Part shown: positions 16,147 to 24,024 of the stretch, one piece after another
Position numbering within the stretch: the first letter of the stretch is position 1
Layout of the letters: each line of letters starts with the position of its first letter
Assembly (NCBI GenBank): GCA_049281195.1
Contig: JBAPRR010000433.1
Coordinates: 1 to 41,089 of the forward strand
Length of the DNA: 41,089 bases
Source: JBAPRR01 sp049281195
GTDB taxonomy: Bacteria; Actinomycetota; Acidimicrobiia; Acidimicrobiales; CAVXTF01
Reading direction: 5' to 3'
Made by a program: the position numbers and the translations under genes
The notes under the pieces: generated by a model
What the model was told of the DNA's origin: nothing
Seen by the model: the letters and a program-made list of their open reading frames with translations, nothing else
The model's database searches: none

Positions 16147-16193
16147 AAACCCGGCGGACGCTGCAGAAGGGGAGCTTCAGCAACGTCCGCCGG
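16142..16193 (-). terminator. intrinsic terminator between convergent genes
   Basis: Perfect 10-base arms CCGGCGGACG (16151-16160) and CGTCCGCCGG (16184-16193) enclose a partly pairing inner segment. Read on the minus strand the stem is followed directly by GTTTTTATT, a good Rho-independent terminator for the efflux gene. The stem may also stop LpdA-like transcripts on the plus strand. Confidence 0.85.
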
Positions 16194-16224
16194 CTTCAAC
16201 TGCACTACCTGGCTTAGGCGAGCA

Positions 16225-17808
16225 TCATGCCGCGAAAACGTCGCCTTCCAGCACCTCGATGTCGTCGAGGCCCACCACTTCCAACTCCGTTTCCTCTGCA
16301 ACTTCCGAAGCGGCGCCGAGCGATCGGGGCCTGATCACAACGGCCACGAGCGCGAATGCCACGGCGGCGAATATCGCTCCCGCCATGAACGCGTCATCGA
16401 ATCCCCGCAACAGGGTTGAAAGTGCATGCGAGTTGGCGATCGCACCGCTGCGCGTCACGAGCTGTGCGTGGCGTGTAACGGCACCGAACACGGTCACCAG
16501 AACCGCGACACCGAGCGCGGCGCCGAGTTGCTGCACCACATTCACGAGTCCCGATGCGGCCCCTGCTTCACTGGGCTTGACGCCTGCCAGCGAGGCCGAC
16601 GTCAGGCTCACGAGCGAGATCCCCGATCCCCATCCCACCAGGACAAGGCTCACGAGCACCTGCAAATACGGTGTACCGACCCCAAGATGACTCGAAAGGA
16701 GCAGGCCCACCACCGCGAGCGCGACGCCGAACAACATGACCGTCTTCGGGGGCATCCTCTTCACCAACACCTTGCTGGTCAGCTGCGACGACAGGAACAC
16801 CGAGGCGGGAATCGGCAAGAACGCGAGCCCTGAAATGAGTGGCGAATATCCACGCACATCCTGGAAGAACTGCGACAGGAAGAAGAACATCCCGTACATG
16901 CCGGCGTAGACGAGCCCCCGCGACACGTTGGCGGCGTTTCTGGTGGGGTGAGCCAGCAGGCCCAGAGGCAGCACTGGCTCCTCCGCCCGCCGTTCGTGAC
17001 GAACGAAGGCAAACAGGAGTACCGCGCCTGCAACCAGGGATCCGACCGTCGTGGAGCTCCCCCATCCGTCGGTTCCGGCCTCCACCAACCCGAACGCGAT
17101 CCCCGCCACGCCGAGCGTCGAGGTGATCGCTCCGATGATGTCGAGCCGGCCGTGACGGCGCGGGGTCTCGTTGATCACGAAGCGACCGAGCACGAACACT
17201 GCGATGCCGATCGGCACGTTCACGAACATGACCCATCTCCAGGACAGGAACTCGGTGAGGAGTCCACCGGCGACCAGTCCGGTGGCCCCTCCGGCCGCCG
17301 AAACGGTGGTGAAGAGGCTGAGGGCACGCATGCGCTCAGGACCCTCTGCGAAGACGGTGGTGAGGATGGCGAGAGCCGAAGGCGCGGCGAGAGCTCCACC
17401 GACGCCCTGAAGCGCACGGGCAGCGAGCAGCATCCAACTTGTGCTGGCCACTCCACCGGCCAGCGAGGCCAGCGAGAAGACGGCGATCCCGATCAGAAAT
17501 GTGCGGCGACGCCCTAACAGGTCCCCCGCTCTTGCTCCCAGGAGCAACAGCCCACCGAAGACGAGGATGTAGGCGTTGATGACCCACGACAGGTTCGTTC
17601 CGGAGAACCCCAGTCCTCTTTGTATGTGGGGAAGGGCGACGTTCACGATGGTGTTGTCCAGCACGACCATCAGCTGGGCCGTGAGGATGACGAACAATGC
17701 GACGGTCGGGTTGCTGAGCCTGCGCTTCAGACCGTCGATGCGGCCGCCCGGACCGGAGTCTCGGGCCGGGGCGCGCGCGGTACCTGCAATCGAGCTTTCG
17801 AGGGGCAT
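16225..17808 (-). CDS. MFS efflux transporter, DHA2 (EmrB/QacA, 14-TMS) family
   Basis: 527-residue multidrug-type proton antiporter with about 14 hydrophobic segments. Motif D1-like LMVVLDNTIVNVALPHI opens the protein, followed by GARAGDLLGRRRTFLIG (motif A) and LAARALQGVGGALAAPSALAIL (motif C region). It would export cationic or lipophilic compounds. ATG at 17808 is used because earlier in-frame starts cross the promoter; AAAGG lies about ten bases upstream. Divergent from a TetR gene, with a palindromic operator inside its promoter, so TetR repression is likely. A C-terminal acidic tail of about 25 residues follows the last helix. Confidence 0.93.
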   Translation of the reverse strand: MPLESSIAGTARAPARDSGPGGRIDGLKRRLSNPTVALFVILTAQLMVVLDNTIVNVALPHIQRGLGFSGTNLSWVINAYILVFGGLLLLGARAGDLLGRRRTFLIGIAVFSLASLAGGVASTSWMLLAARALQGVGGALAAPSALAILTTVFAEGPERMRALSLFTTVSAAGGATGLVAGGLLTEFLSWRWVMFVNVPIGIAVFVLGRFVINETPRRHGRLDIIGAITSTLGVAGIAFGLVEAGTDGWGSSTTVGSLVAGAVLLFAFVRHERRAEEPVLPLGLLAHPTRNAANVSRGLVYAGMYGMFFFLSQFFQDVRGYSPLISGLAFLPIPASVFLSSQLTSKVLVKRMPPKTVMLFGVALAVVGLLLSSHLGVGTPYLQVLVSLVLVGWGSGISLVSLTSASLAGVKPSEAGAASGLVNVVQQLGAALGVAVLVTVFGAVTRHAQLVTRSGAIANSHALSTLLRGFDDAFMAGAIFAAVAFALVAVVIRPRSLGAASEVAEETELEVVGLDDIEVLEGDVFAA

Positions 17809-17862
17809 TGACTTCGACCTTTCCGCTGGTATTCTGGAGGTAAGCGGAAGCTTCCTCCGATT

Positions 17863-17891
17863 AGTATACGGAGGGTCCCTCCGTTTTGCAA
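17863..17891 (-). promoter_or_regulatory. efflux promoter with TetR-type operator in the spacer
   Basis: -35 TTGCAA (17891-17886), 17-base spacer, -10 TATACT (17868-17863), pointing to the efflux gene. The spacer holds the palindrome ACGGAGG-GTC-CCTCCGT (17868-17884), ideal for repression. Further half-sites lie beside it: CCTCCG (17854-17859) and the palindrome GGAAGCTTCC (17846-17855), toward the efflux gene. Confidence 0.7.
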
Positions 17892-17917
17892 ACCTTTGAT
17901 CGATGGAGGCTAAAAAG

Positions 17918-18568
17918 ATGGCTGACCAGGGACTATCGCCCACAGCCACGCTCGACCAGACACAGATTCCCGCCGAGACCGAGCATGACGACCGTCCGAT
18001 GCGGGCTGACGCCAGGCGTAACTACGAGCGCCTGGTGCTCGCGGCAAAAGAGGTCTTCATCAAACAGGGCGGCGGTGCATCCATGGAAGCGATCGCCCGC
18101 CAGGCCGGCGTCGGGGTGGGCACTCTCTACCGGCACTTCCCCAAGCGCATCGATGTGGTCGAGGCCGTTTACCGCACTGACGTGGACGAGCTCATGTCCG
18201 TCGCCGATACGGCGATGTCCGACTTGGAGCCGTGGGACGCGCTCGTCTCATGGCTGAGGGCATTCGTCAAATACGCCCAGGGAAAGAGGACGTTCTTGAA
18301 CGAGCTGCACGAAGCGTTCGAGAAGAACCCGCAACTCAAGTCGAGCGCCCGTGAGCGCATCGAGATGTCCATGAACGCCGTCCTCGCCAAGGCTCAGTCG
18401 GCCGGGGTCGTCCGGATGGACATCGACGGTGCCGACCTCACTCAGATCATGAGCTCGATGTGCGTGAATGCGACCCTGTCCGAGGGACAGGGGGATCGCC
18501 TGCTGAGGCTCATACTCGACGGCCTGCGTCAGCCGGACGGCGAGGAAACCAAAGGCATGAACACCTGA
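17918..18568 (+). CDS. TetR/AcrR family transcriptional regulator
   Basis: 216-residue TetR regulator. The N-terminal helix-turn-helix spans SMEAIARQAGVGVGTLYRHFPKRIDVVEAVY after a disordered leader of about 30 residues; the remaining helical domain is the ligand and dimer part. ATG at 17918 is chosen over the ATG at 17903 because GGAGG sits eight bases before it. It probably represses the divergent DHA2 gene and itself through the CGGAGG/CCTCCG sites between them. Its last 40 bases overlap the end of the opposing TetR gene. Confidence 0.92.
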   Translation: MADQGLSPTATLDQTQIPAETEHDDRPMRADARRNYERLVLAAKEVFIKQGGGASMEAIARQAGVGVGTLYRHFPKRIDVVEAVYRTDVDELMSVADTAMSDLEPWDALVSWLRAFVKYAQGKRTFLNELHEAFEKNPQLKSSARERIEMSMNAVLAKAQSAGVVRMDIDGADLTQIMSSMCVNATLSEGQGDRLLRLILDGLRQPDGEETKGMNT

Positions 18569-19140
18569 TCCACGATCTCCGCGATCGCGCCCTCGCTCGG
18601 AGGCGTGCGTAAGCGGAACAGCTCGTTTCTGAACAGGTCCGTGGGGATTCGCGCCACCCGCGCACTCACCCCTGGTCTTGCTTCACCCCTCGCCTGGGCC
18701 CGGCTGATGATCGTCGTCATCACCTCGAGACCGACGTTCAGCACCTGCTCCTGGGTGCCCTCGAAATCGGTGGTGTCGGCCATGTAGTCCGCCAACATTC
18801 CCCAGATCGTCTCCGCCCCCACGTCGTTCATCCGATCAGACATCCGCCGTAATAAAGACAGCACGTCTTCGCGCAGACTGCCCGTGTCGGGTACCTCGCC
18901 CGAGAGCATCGGCCGGTATCGCCTGAGCACTGCAATCACGAGCTCGTGCCGGTTGCGCCACCGCCGGTAGAAGACGGCCCTGCTCGTCCCGGCCCGCTCT
19001 GCCACTGCCTCGATTGTCAGCTTCTGATAGCCGACGGCTCCGAGCTCCTCCCAGGCCGCCTCCAACAGGGCGTCCTCCAGAGCCTGCCCCCGTCGCCGGA
19101 GGACCGGGGAAGACGCAACTGAAACCTGGGATCCGCTCAC
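18529..19140 (-). CDS. TetR/AcrR family transcriptional regulator
   Basis: 203-residue TetR regulator. HTH: KLTIEAVAERAGTSRAVFYRRWRNRHELV at about 40-70; the ligand domain matches the TetR group with a C-terminal DIFRNELF-like helix (here TDLFRNELFRLR). GTG start at 19140 with AAAGGAG seven bases upstream. Divergent from the second DHA2 gene with a large symmetric operator between. It converges on and overlaps the first TetR gene by 40 bases, with no terminator between, so read-through would make antisense RNA to each. Confidence 0.92.
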   Translation of the reverse strand: MSGSQVSVASSPVLRRRGQALEDALLEAAWEELGAVGYQKLTIEAVAERAGTSRAVFYRRWRNRHELVIAVLRRYRPMLSGEVPDTGSLREDVLSLLRRMSDRMNDVGAETIWGMLADYMADTTDFEGTQEQVLNVGLEVMTTIISRAQARGEARPGVSARVARIPTDLFRNELFRLRTPPSEGAIAEIVDQVFMPLVSSPSG

Positions 19141-19155
19141 CCTTCAGCTCCTTTT

Positions 19156-19204
19156 AGAGACGCTTGTATCTTATCTCCGAATCTGTTTAGATACATACGT
19201 CTCT
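19156..19204. promoter_or_regulatory. paired inverted operator between tetR and DHA2 genes
   Basis: AGAGACGCTTGTATCT (19156-19171) and the inverted AGATACATACGTCTCT (19189-19204) match at 14 of 16 positions. A third AGATAC...CTCT copy at 19211-19226 is weaker, and TTTAGATAC recurs at 19186 and 19207, 21 bases apart (two helical turns). Two or more TetR dimers probably bind here. Confidence 0.7.
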
Positions 19205-19260
19205 TATTTAGATACGCCTGACTCTTCTGCGAAGAGGAACCGAGCCGGGAGGGAGCGGAC

Positions 19261-20751
19261 ATGACCGACGCAATAGCGCCGACCAGGCCGAAAGGGCCGG
19301 TCACCGGAGTTGACGCCCGGCACAAGGACAGGCCCCATGCAGGTTGGTGGCCTCTGGTCGTGATCGCCTCCGCCCACCTGATGGCGATTCTCGACACGAC
19401 CGTGGTCTTCGTCGCCCTCCCTTCGGCCCAGCGCTCCCTCGGAATATCGCTCGGGGGCCGGGTCTGGGTGGTCACCGCATACACGCTGGCCTTCTCCGCC
19501 CTCCTCCTGCTCGGTGGCCGGTTGGCCGATCGCTTGGGAGCACGGCGCACCCTGATGACCGGGGTCATCGGATTCGCTTGCGCCTCCGCCATCGGTGGCG
19601 CATCGATCGACGGGGCCATGTTGATCTCGTGCCGGTTGGTTCAGGGCGCGTTCGCCGCGCTGCTGGTGTCGTCGACCAAGTCGATGCTGGTGACCGTCTA
19701 CTCCGATCCCAGGGAGCGCTCCAAGGCCATCGGGATCTTTACCGCCACCCTTACAACAGGCTTGGCCGTCGGTCTCGTGCTCGGAGGTGTGCTCACCACC
19801 GCACTCGGTTGGCGCTGGTGCCTCTACGTGAACGTTCCACTTTCGATGGTGACGATCTTCGGCGCACCCCGGGTGCTGCCATCGATCCCCGGCCGCCCCG
19901 AGGTGCGTATCGACGTGGTCGGCGCTCTCCTCGCGGCCCTCGCCATGGGAACGCTTGTCTACGGGCTCGCCACCGCGGCGTCGGACGGATGGATCAGCGG
20001 TGCAGTGATCACGTCTCTGTGTTGCGCGGTGGTACTGGGTGCTCTGTTCGTAAGGCGCCAGGCCATACGCGAGCACCCCCTGCTCCCCTTGCGCATCCTG
20101 CGGGACCGCAACCGCGGTGGGGCGCAGATCGCGATGATCTTCAACAGTCTGAGCACCCTCGGGATGTTGCTCATACTGACCTACGAGCTGCAGTCGGTGA
20201 TGCGGTACTCCGCGCTCGCCACCGGCCTTTCGCTCGTCCCGTTCGCCGCCTGCGCCGGGCTGGGCTCGGCGGTCATCGCACCGAGGCTCACCGCGCGGTT
20301 CGCACCAAAGTGGATGATCACGTCCGGAATCCTGTTGAGTGCCGCAGGACTGGTTCCCCTCATCGCGATCAACCCGTCCAGTCACTACGTGCCGCTGATC
20401 TTGATCGCCGAGATCATCGAGGGAATCGGAACCGGGATCGGAGGGCCTCCCACACTGGCCACGACGTTGCGTGGCGTTCTGCCCGGGGACACCGGATCTG
20501 CATCTGCCGCTTCGAGCGCGGCGGGCCAGCTCGGTTCGTCGATCGGAGCAGCATTGCTCAACACGATCGCGGCCACCGCCACCGCGGCGTACATCGCCGC
20601 CCATTCCCACTCCCTTGCAAACACAGCGGCCCCGATCGTCCACGGATACAACGTGGCGATGGCCTGCGGGGCGATTCTTCTCGTTCTGGCTGCGATCCCG
20701 GTCTTCTTCATGATCAACGCACCGGGGCCACGCAACACACCCGTCAGGTAG
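19261..20751 (+). CDS. MFS efflux transporter, DHA2 (EmrB/QacA, 14-TMS) family
   Basis: 496-residue membrane protein with about 14 hydrophobic segments. LMAILDTTVVFVALPSAQ, GGRLADRLGARRTLMTG (motif A) and ISCRLVQGAFAALLVSSTKSML mark DHA2 efflux pumps. It would export a lipophilic or cationic toxin by proton antiport. ATG at 19261 follows GGGAGGGAG. Divergent from its TetR gene; a small YCII-like gene starts 9 bases after its stop and likely shares the mRNA. Clearly different in sequence from the other DHA2 protein in the window, so not a recent duplicate. Confidence 0.93.
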   Translation: MTDAIAPTRPKGPVTGVDARHKDRPHAGWWPLVVIASAHLMAILDTTVVFVALPSAQRSLGISLGGRVWVVTAYTLAFSALLLLGGRLADRLGARRTLMTGVIGFACASAIGGASIDGAMLISCRLVQGAFAALLVSSTKSMLVTVYSDPRERSKAIGIFTATLTTGLAVGLVLGGVLTTALGWRWCLYVNVPLSMVTIFGAPRVLPSIPGRPEVRIDVVGALLAALAMGTLVYGLATAASDGWISGAVITSLCCAVVLGALFVRRQAIREHPLLPLRILRDRNRGGAQIAMIFNSLSTLGMLLILTYELQSVMRYSALATGLSLVPFAACAGLGSAVIAPRLTARFAPKWMITSGILLSAAGLVPLIAINPSSHYVPLILIAEIIEGIGTGIGGPPTLATTLRGVLPGDTGSASAASSAAGQLGSSIGAALLNTIAATATAAYIAAHSHSLANTAAPIVHGYNVAMACGAILLVLAAIPVFFMINAPGPRNTPVR

Positions 20752-20760
20752 ACCGCCCTC

Positions 20761-21057
20761 ATGCCAATGTTCCATGTCGAAGTTCACCGCTCCGGCCCGG
20801 AGTGGGATTTCTCCAAACCGCTGGAAGGTCAGTCGGGTTGGGAGGCACACGCCCGTTTCATGGACGACCTGGTCGACGCCGGGTTCCTCGTTCTGGGCGG
20901 CCCGCTCGACGACGAAATCAGGGTGGTGCATGCGATCGAGGCCCAGTCCGAGGAGGCTGTGCGCTCGACTCTGGAGAACGACCCGTGGCACGACTCGCAT
21001 CTGCGGATCCATTCGATCGATGGGTGGACGATCCGGCTCGACTCCACCAAACGCTGA
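20761..21057 (+). CDS. YCII-related small protein
   Basis: 98-residue protein of the YCII/dimeric alpha-beta-barrel type: an N-terminal strand, HARFMDDLVDAGFLVLGGPL, then an EEAVRSTLENDPWHDSHLRIHSIDGW segment carrying the family's D-P-W turn. YCII proteins are small cytoplasmic enzymes or binding proteins of mostly unknown function. It starts 9 bases after the DHA2 stop and is probably co-transcribed, which hints at modification of the exported compound; that is inference. Confidence 0.8.
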   Translation: MPMFHVEVHRSGPEWDFSKPLEGQSGWEAHARFMDDLVDAGFLVLGGPLDDEIRVVHAIEAQSEEAVRSTLENDPWHDSHLRIHSIDGWTIRLDSTKR

Positions 21058-21085
21058 CGGCAACCAAGGCCGCAGGCCGATGCGC

Positions 21086-22015
21086 TCAGGCGCTATCTGA
21101 ATCCGACAGCAACTCCTCTTTCGCCTTTTCGAGCTCCGCAGAATCGGCTGGATCGGGCTTCGGATAGCTGAGCTTCAACTCCCCTATCGCGTCGACCAGG
21201 ATCCCTCCCACCAACGCCCGGGCCACGTACTTGTGATCCGCGGGTACGACGTACCACGGCGCCGATTCCGTCGAAGTTTTGCCAAGCGCCTCCTCGTAAG
21301 CAGCCTGGTAGTCGGCCCAGTGCTTGCGTTCCGCCAGGTCCGCGGTCGAGAACTTCCAGGTTTTGTCCGGATCCTCGAGCCTTTTGAGGAACCGTTTGCG
21401 CTGCTCTTCGTAAGACAGATGTAGGAAGACCTTCACGATCCGGATGCTGCTCGAGTTGAGATGCTCCTCGAAAGCGTTGATGGCCTTGAACCTCTCGTGC
21501 CAGAAAGCTTCAGGGGGTGCACCGGCATCCTGGGGACGGGCCGCAATCAGGTCGGGGTGGACTCTCACCACCAGAACCTCTTCGTAATAGGAACGGTTGA
21601 ATATGCCGATGCGTCCGCGCGCCGGCAGCGCCTTGCTGTAGCGCCACAGAAAATCGTGCGCCAGCTCTTCGGCCGAGGGCACCTTGAACGAGGTCACCTC
21701 GCAACCCTGGGGGTTCACGCCCGACATGACGTGCTTGATGCAACCGTCCTTGCCCGCCGCGTCCATGGCCTGGAGGACGAGAAGAAGAGCGTGGGAATTG
21801 CTCGCCCACAGAAGTTCCTGGGAGGTCTCGAGCTCAGTGGTGAACTCGGCCAGCGCTTCTTTTGCCGCCGCTTTTCGCGACTCCCTGCCCGCCAACCGCG
21901 GCCAGTCCGCCCGCGTCCACGTGGTGGATCTGTTCTGTAGATCGGCAGGCTTTCCCGGCTCTACCGTGAGCGCTTTGACGACCGATGCTTCAAGCTTCAT
22001 CTCGTGCTCTGCCAT
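21086..22015 (-). CDS. ppk2: polyphosphate kinase 2 family protein
   Basis: 309-residue PPK2. Walker A-like MDAAGKDGCIKHVMSGVNPQGC, the lid segment GRIGIFNRSYYEEVLVVRVHP, FEEHLNSSSIRIVKVFLHLSYEEQRKRFLKRLEDP, and a C-terminal PWYVVPADHKYVARALV are all characteristic. It transfers phosphate between polyphosphate and nucleotides (ADP/GDP or AMP); the subclass cannot be fixed by eye. ATG at 22015 or an internal ATG five codons later are both possible; no strong ribosome site is seen. Divergent from the phosphoesterase gene 90 bases away, which may link both to phosphate metabolism. Confidence 0.92.
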   Translation of the reverse strand: MAEHEMKLEASVVKALTVEPGKPADLQNRSTTWTRADWPRLAGRESRKAAAKEALAEFTTELETSQELLWASNSHALLLVLQAMDAAGKDGCIKHVMSGVNPQGCEVTSFKVPSAEELAHDFLWRYSKALPARGRIGIFNRSYYEEVLVVRVHPDLIAARPQDAGAPPEAFWHERFKAINAFEEHLNSSSIRIVKVFLHLSYEEQRKRFLKRLEDPDKTWKFSTADLAERKHWADYQAAYEEALGKTSTESAPWYVVPADHKYVARALVGGILVDAIGELKLSYPKPDPADSAELEKAKEELLSDSDSA

Positions 22016-22105
22016 GCCGCAGGCTACTTCCGGGATTCGGGGCTCTATTCACGAAGGTTCCCCGGCATCGGCAAATGAGGTTGCCGCGAAGGGGGACCCC
22101 GCTTT

Positions 22106-23449
22106 ATGAACCCCGAGACGGCACCGCACAGAAACCCCATCAACCGCAGGCTCTTTCTTGGGGGCGGACTGCTGGCTTCTTCCGCCGTCATCGCAGGATG
22201 CGGCAAACCACATGTCGCCGTCAGGCAGGCTGGCTCCCGCCCCGATCCGACCGTGGCGGCGGGGACCGATCTCGTTCCCGACGTCGATCACATCGTCATC
22301 GTGATGATGGAGAACCATTCTTTCGACAACATTCTGGGGACCCTCGGCAGAGGAGACGGCTTCACGATCGGCGGAGACGGCAAGCCGACGGCGCAGAATC
22401 CAAACGACCACGGGGAGGTCGTCCATGCATTCCACATGCCCACGGAATGCCAGACCACCGGTGTGTTCAACGACTGGAAGGCGGCGCACCTCGCCTACGA
22501 CCACGGGACCTGCCAGGGGTTCGTTAGGAGCGGCACGGCCGAAGCCATGGGCTACTTCACTGAGCAGGACCTGCCGTTCACATGCTCGATGGCCAGAACA
22601 TTCCCGATAGCCGACCGTTACTTCTGCTCGGTGATGGCACAGACCTATCCGAATCGCAGGTACCTGATCGCCGGCACCTCGCTCGGTCTCATAGACGACA
22701 CGCTTCCAACCGCGTTGCCTCCGAACGGTGTGATCTTCCAGCAACTCGACAACTACGAGATCACTTGGAAGGACTACTACACGACGACGCCGACGCTCGG
22801 CGTGTTCATCCCGCTTTTGGGCGACAGTCACCTGTCGTCCGGCCTCGTAAAGATCGACGAGTTCTACGATGACGCGGCCACCGGAAACCTGCCCTCGGTG
22901 AGCCTGCTGGAGCCGAACTACGAGATCCAATCGGAAGAAGACCCGCAAGACGTCCAGTACGGCGATGCGTTCATGGCGACGGTGGTTGACGCGGTCATGT
23001 CGAGCCCGAACTGGTCGTCGACGATGCTCATCTGGACATACGACGAGCACGGCGGCTACTACGACCACGTCCCTCCCCCGCCGGCCGTCGAACCCGATGA
23101 TGTGAAGCCCGACTTGGACTCGGGAGACCCACCGGGAGCGTTCAACCAGTACGGGTTCCGCGTTCCTGCCGGCGTCGTCAGCCCTTACGCCCGGGCCAAC
23201 TTCGTATCGCACACCGTCTACGACCACACCTCGATTCTGAAGACCATCGAAGAGAAGTGGAACATTCCTTCGCTTACAAGGCGCGATGCCAACGCCAACA
23301 GCATGTTCGACATGCTGGACCTCGGATCGCCACCGGCGTTCCTGACGCCGCCTTCGCTTCACCCACCCCCTGATCCGGCGTTGAAGGCCGGGTGCCTGAT
23401 GACCGGCGCGGGCACCATTCCACCGCCGTCAGCGGTCACCGATACCTGA
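22106..23449 (+). CDS. Tat-exported phosphoesterase (phospholipase C / acid phosphatase AcpA family)
   Basis: 447 residues. The N-terminus has a twin-arginine motif (INRRLFLGGG) and then AGC, so it is likely a Tat-exported lipoprotein. The core of PF04185 follows: HIVIVMMENHSFDNILGTL with the metal-binding Glu-Asn pair, MARTFPIADRYFCSVMAQTYPNRRYL, and IWTYDEHGGYYDHVPPP. These enzymes hydrolyse phosphodiesters or phosphomonoesters outside the membrane. ATG at 22106 follows AAGGGGG. Seven or more cysteines suggest disulfides, consistent with export after folding. Phospholipase C versus phosphatase activity cannot be told apart here. Confidence 0.9.
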   Translation: MNPETAPHRNPINRRLFLGGGLLASSAVIAGCGKPHVAVRQAGSRPDPTVAAGTDLVPDVDHIVIVMMENHSFDNILGTLGRGDGFTIGGDGKPTAQNPNDHGEVVHAFHMPTECQTTGVFNDWKAAHLAYDHGTCQGFVRSGTAEAMGYFTEQDLPFTCSMARTFPIADRYFCSVMAQTYPNRRYLIAGTSLGLIDDTLPTALPPNGVIFQQLDNYEITWKDYYTTTPTLGVFIPLLGDSHLSSGLVKIDEFYDDAATGNLPSVSLLEPNYEIQSEEDPQDVQYGDAFMATVVDAVMSSPNWSSTMLIWTYDEHGGYYDHVPPPPAVEPDDVKPDLDSGDPPGAFNQYGFRVPAGVVSPYARANFVSHTVYDHTSILKTIEEKWNIPSLTRRDANANSMFDMLDLGSPPAFLTPPSLHPPPDPALKAGCLMTGAGTIPPPSAVTDT

Positions 23450-23496
23450 CGATTCGCCAACCTGCGCAAACGCTCGCCAGTTGACATTATGGGCGA

Positions 23497-24024
23497 GTGA
23501 ACAGAGACGATCTGGCCCGAACCATTCAGGACCGATGCCGGCTGACCGGTGAGTTCGTGCTGCGCTCCGGGCAGGTGTCGAACATCTACTTCGACAAGTA
23601 CCAGTTCGAAGCCGATCCCGTGCTGTTGAAGTCTGTAGCGGATTTGCTCGCACCTTTTGTCCCCGAGGGAACTGAACTGCTCGCAGGCCTCGAGCTCGGC
23701 GGAGTTCCGGTGGCGACAGCATTGTCGCTCGGTGTTGGAATCCCACAGGTACTGGTGCGCAAGCAGGCCAAAACCTACGGCACCGCCAAGCTCGCAGAAG
23801 GCCCCGATATCTCGGGCAAACGATTGCTCGTGGTCGAAGACGTGATCACGACAGGAGGCCAAGTGGTGGCCTCGACACAAGATCTCCGCGCGCTCGGCGC
23901 TGAGGTTTCCACGGTGCTGTGCGTCATCGATCGCCGGCACGATCCCGCTGCGGCGGACAAGCTGTCTGCCGCAGGCCTCGAGGTCATCTCCCTGTTCACG
24001 GCGGCGGACCTGGGAGGATCGTGA
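23497..24024 (+). CDS. pyrE: orotate phosphoribosyltransferase
   Basis: 175 residues. The PRPP-binding motif LLVVEDVITTGG, the flexible-loop segment VRKQAKTYGTAK, and an opening FVLRSGQVSNIYFDKY fit PyrE. It makes orotidine 5'-phosphate from orotate and PRPP in pyrimidine synthesis. GTG at 23497 is the start; no ribosome site is visible, and CATTAT stands exactly six bases before it, so a leaderless mRNA is possible. The 3' end overlaps the convergent MFS gene by 29 bases. No other pyrimidine gene is nearby. Confidence 0.88.
   Translation: MNRDDLARTIQDRCRLTGEFVLRSGQVSNIYFDKYQFEADPVLLKSVADLLAPFVPEGTELLAGLELGGVPVATALSLGVGIPQVLVRKQAKTYGTAKLAEGPDISGKRLLVVEDVITTGGQVVASTQDLRALGAEVSTVLCVIDRRHDPAAADKLSAAGLEVISLFTAADLGGS

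Noticed and set aside
16225..20751. Recent inverted duplication of a TetR/MFS unit
   Set aside because: The two transporters and two regulators differ throughout and their operators are unrelated.
19204..21063. 619-codon minus-strand open frame
   Set aside because: Antisense to the DHA2 and YCII-like genes; Arg/Gly/Asp-rich composition, no domain; a shadow of GC-rich codon usage.
19344..21167. 607-codon plus-strand open frame
   Set aside because: Shifted frame of the DHA2 gene, Arg-rich and without membrane segments or motifs.
22049..23362. 437-codon minus-strand open frame
   Set aside because: Antisense to the phosphoesterase, whose motifs are unmistakable; no recognisable domain.
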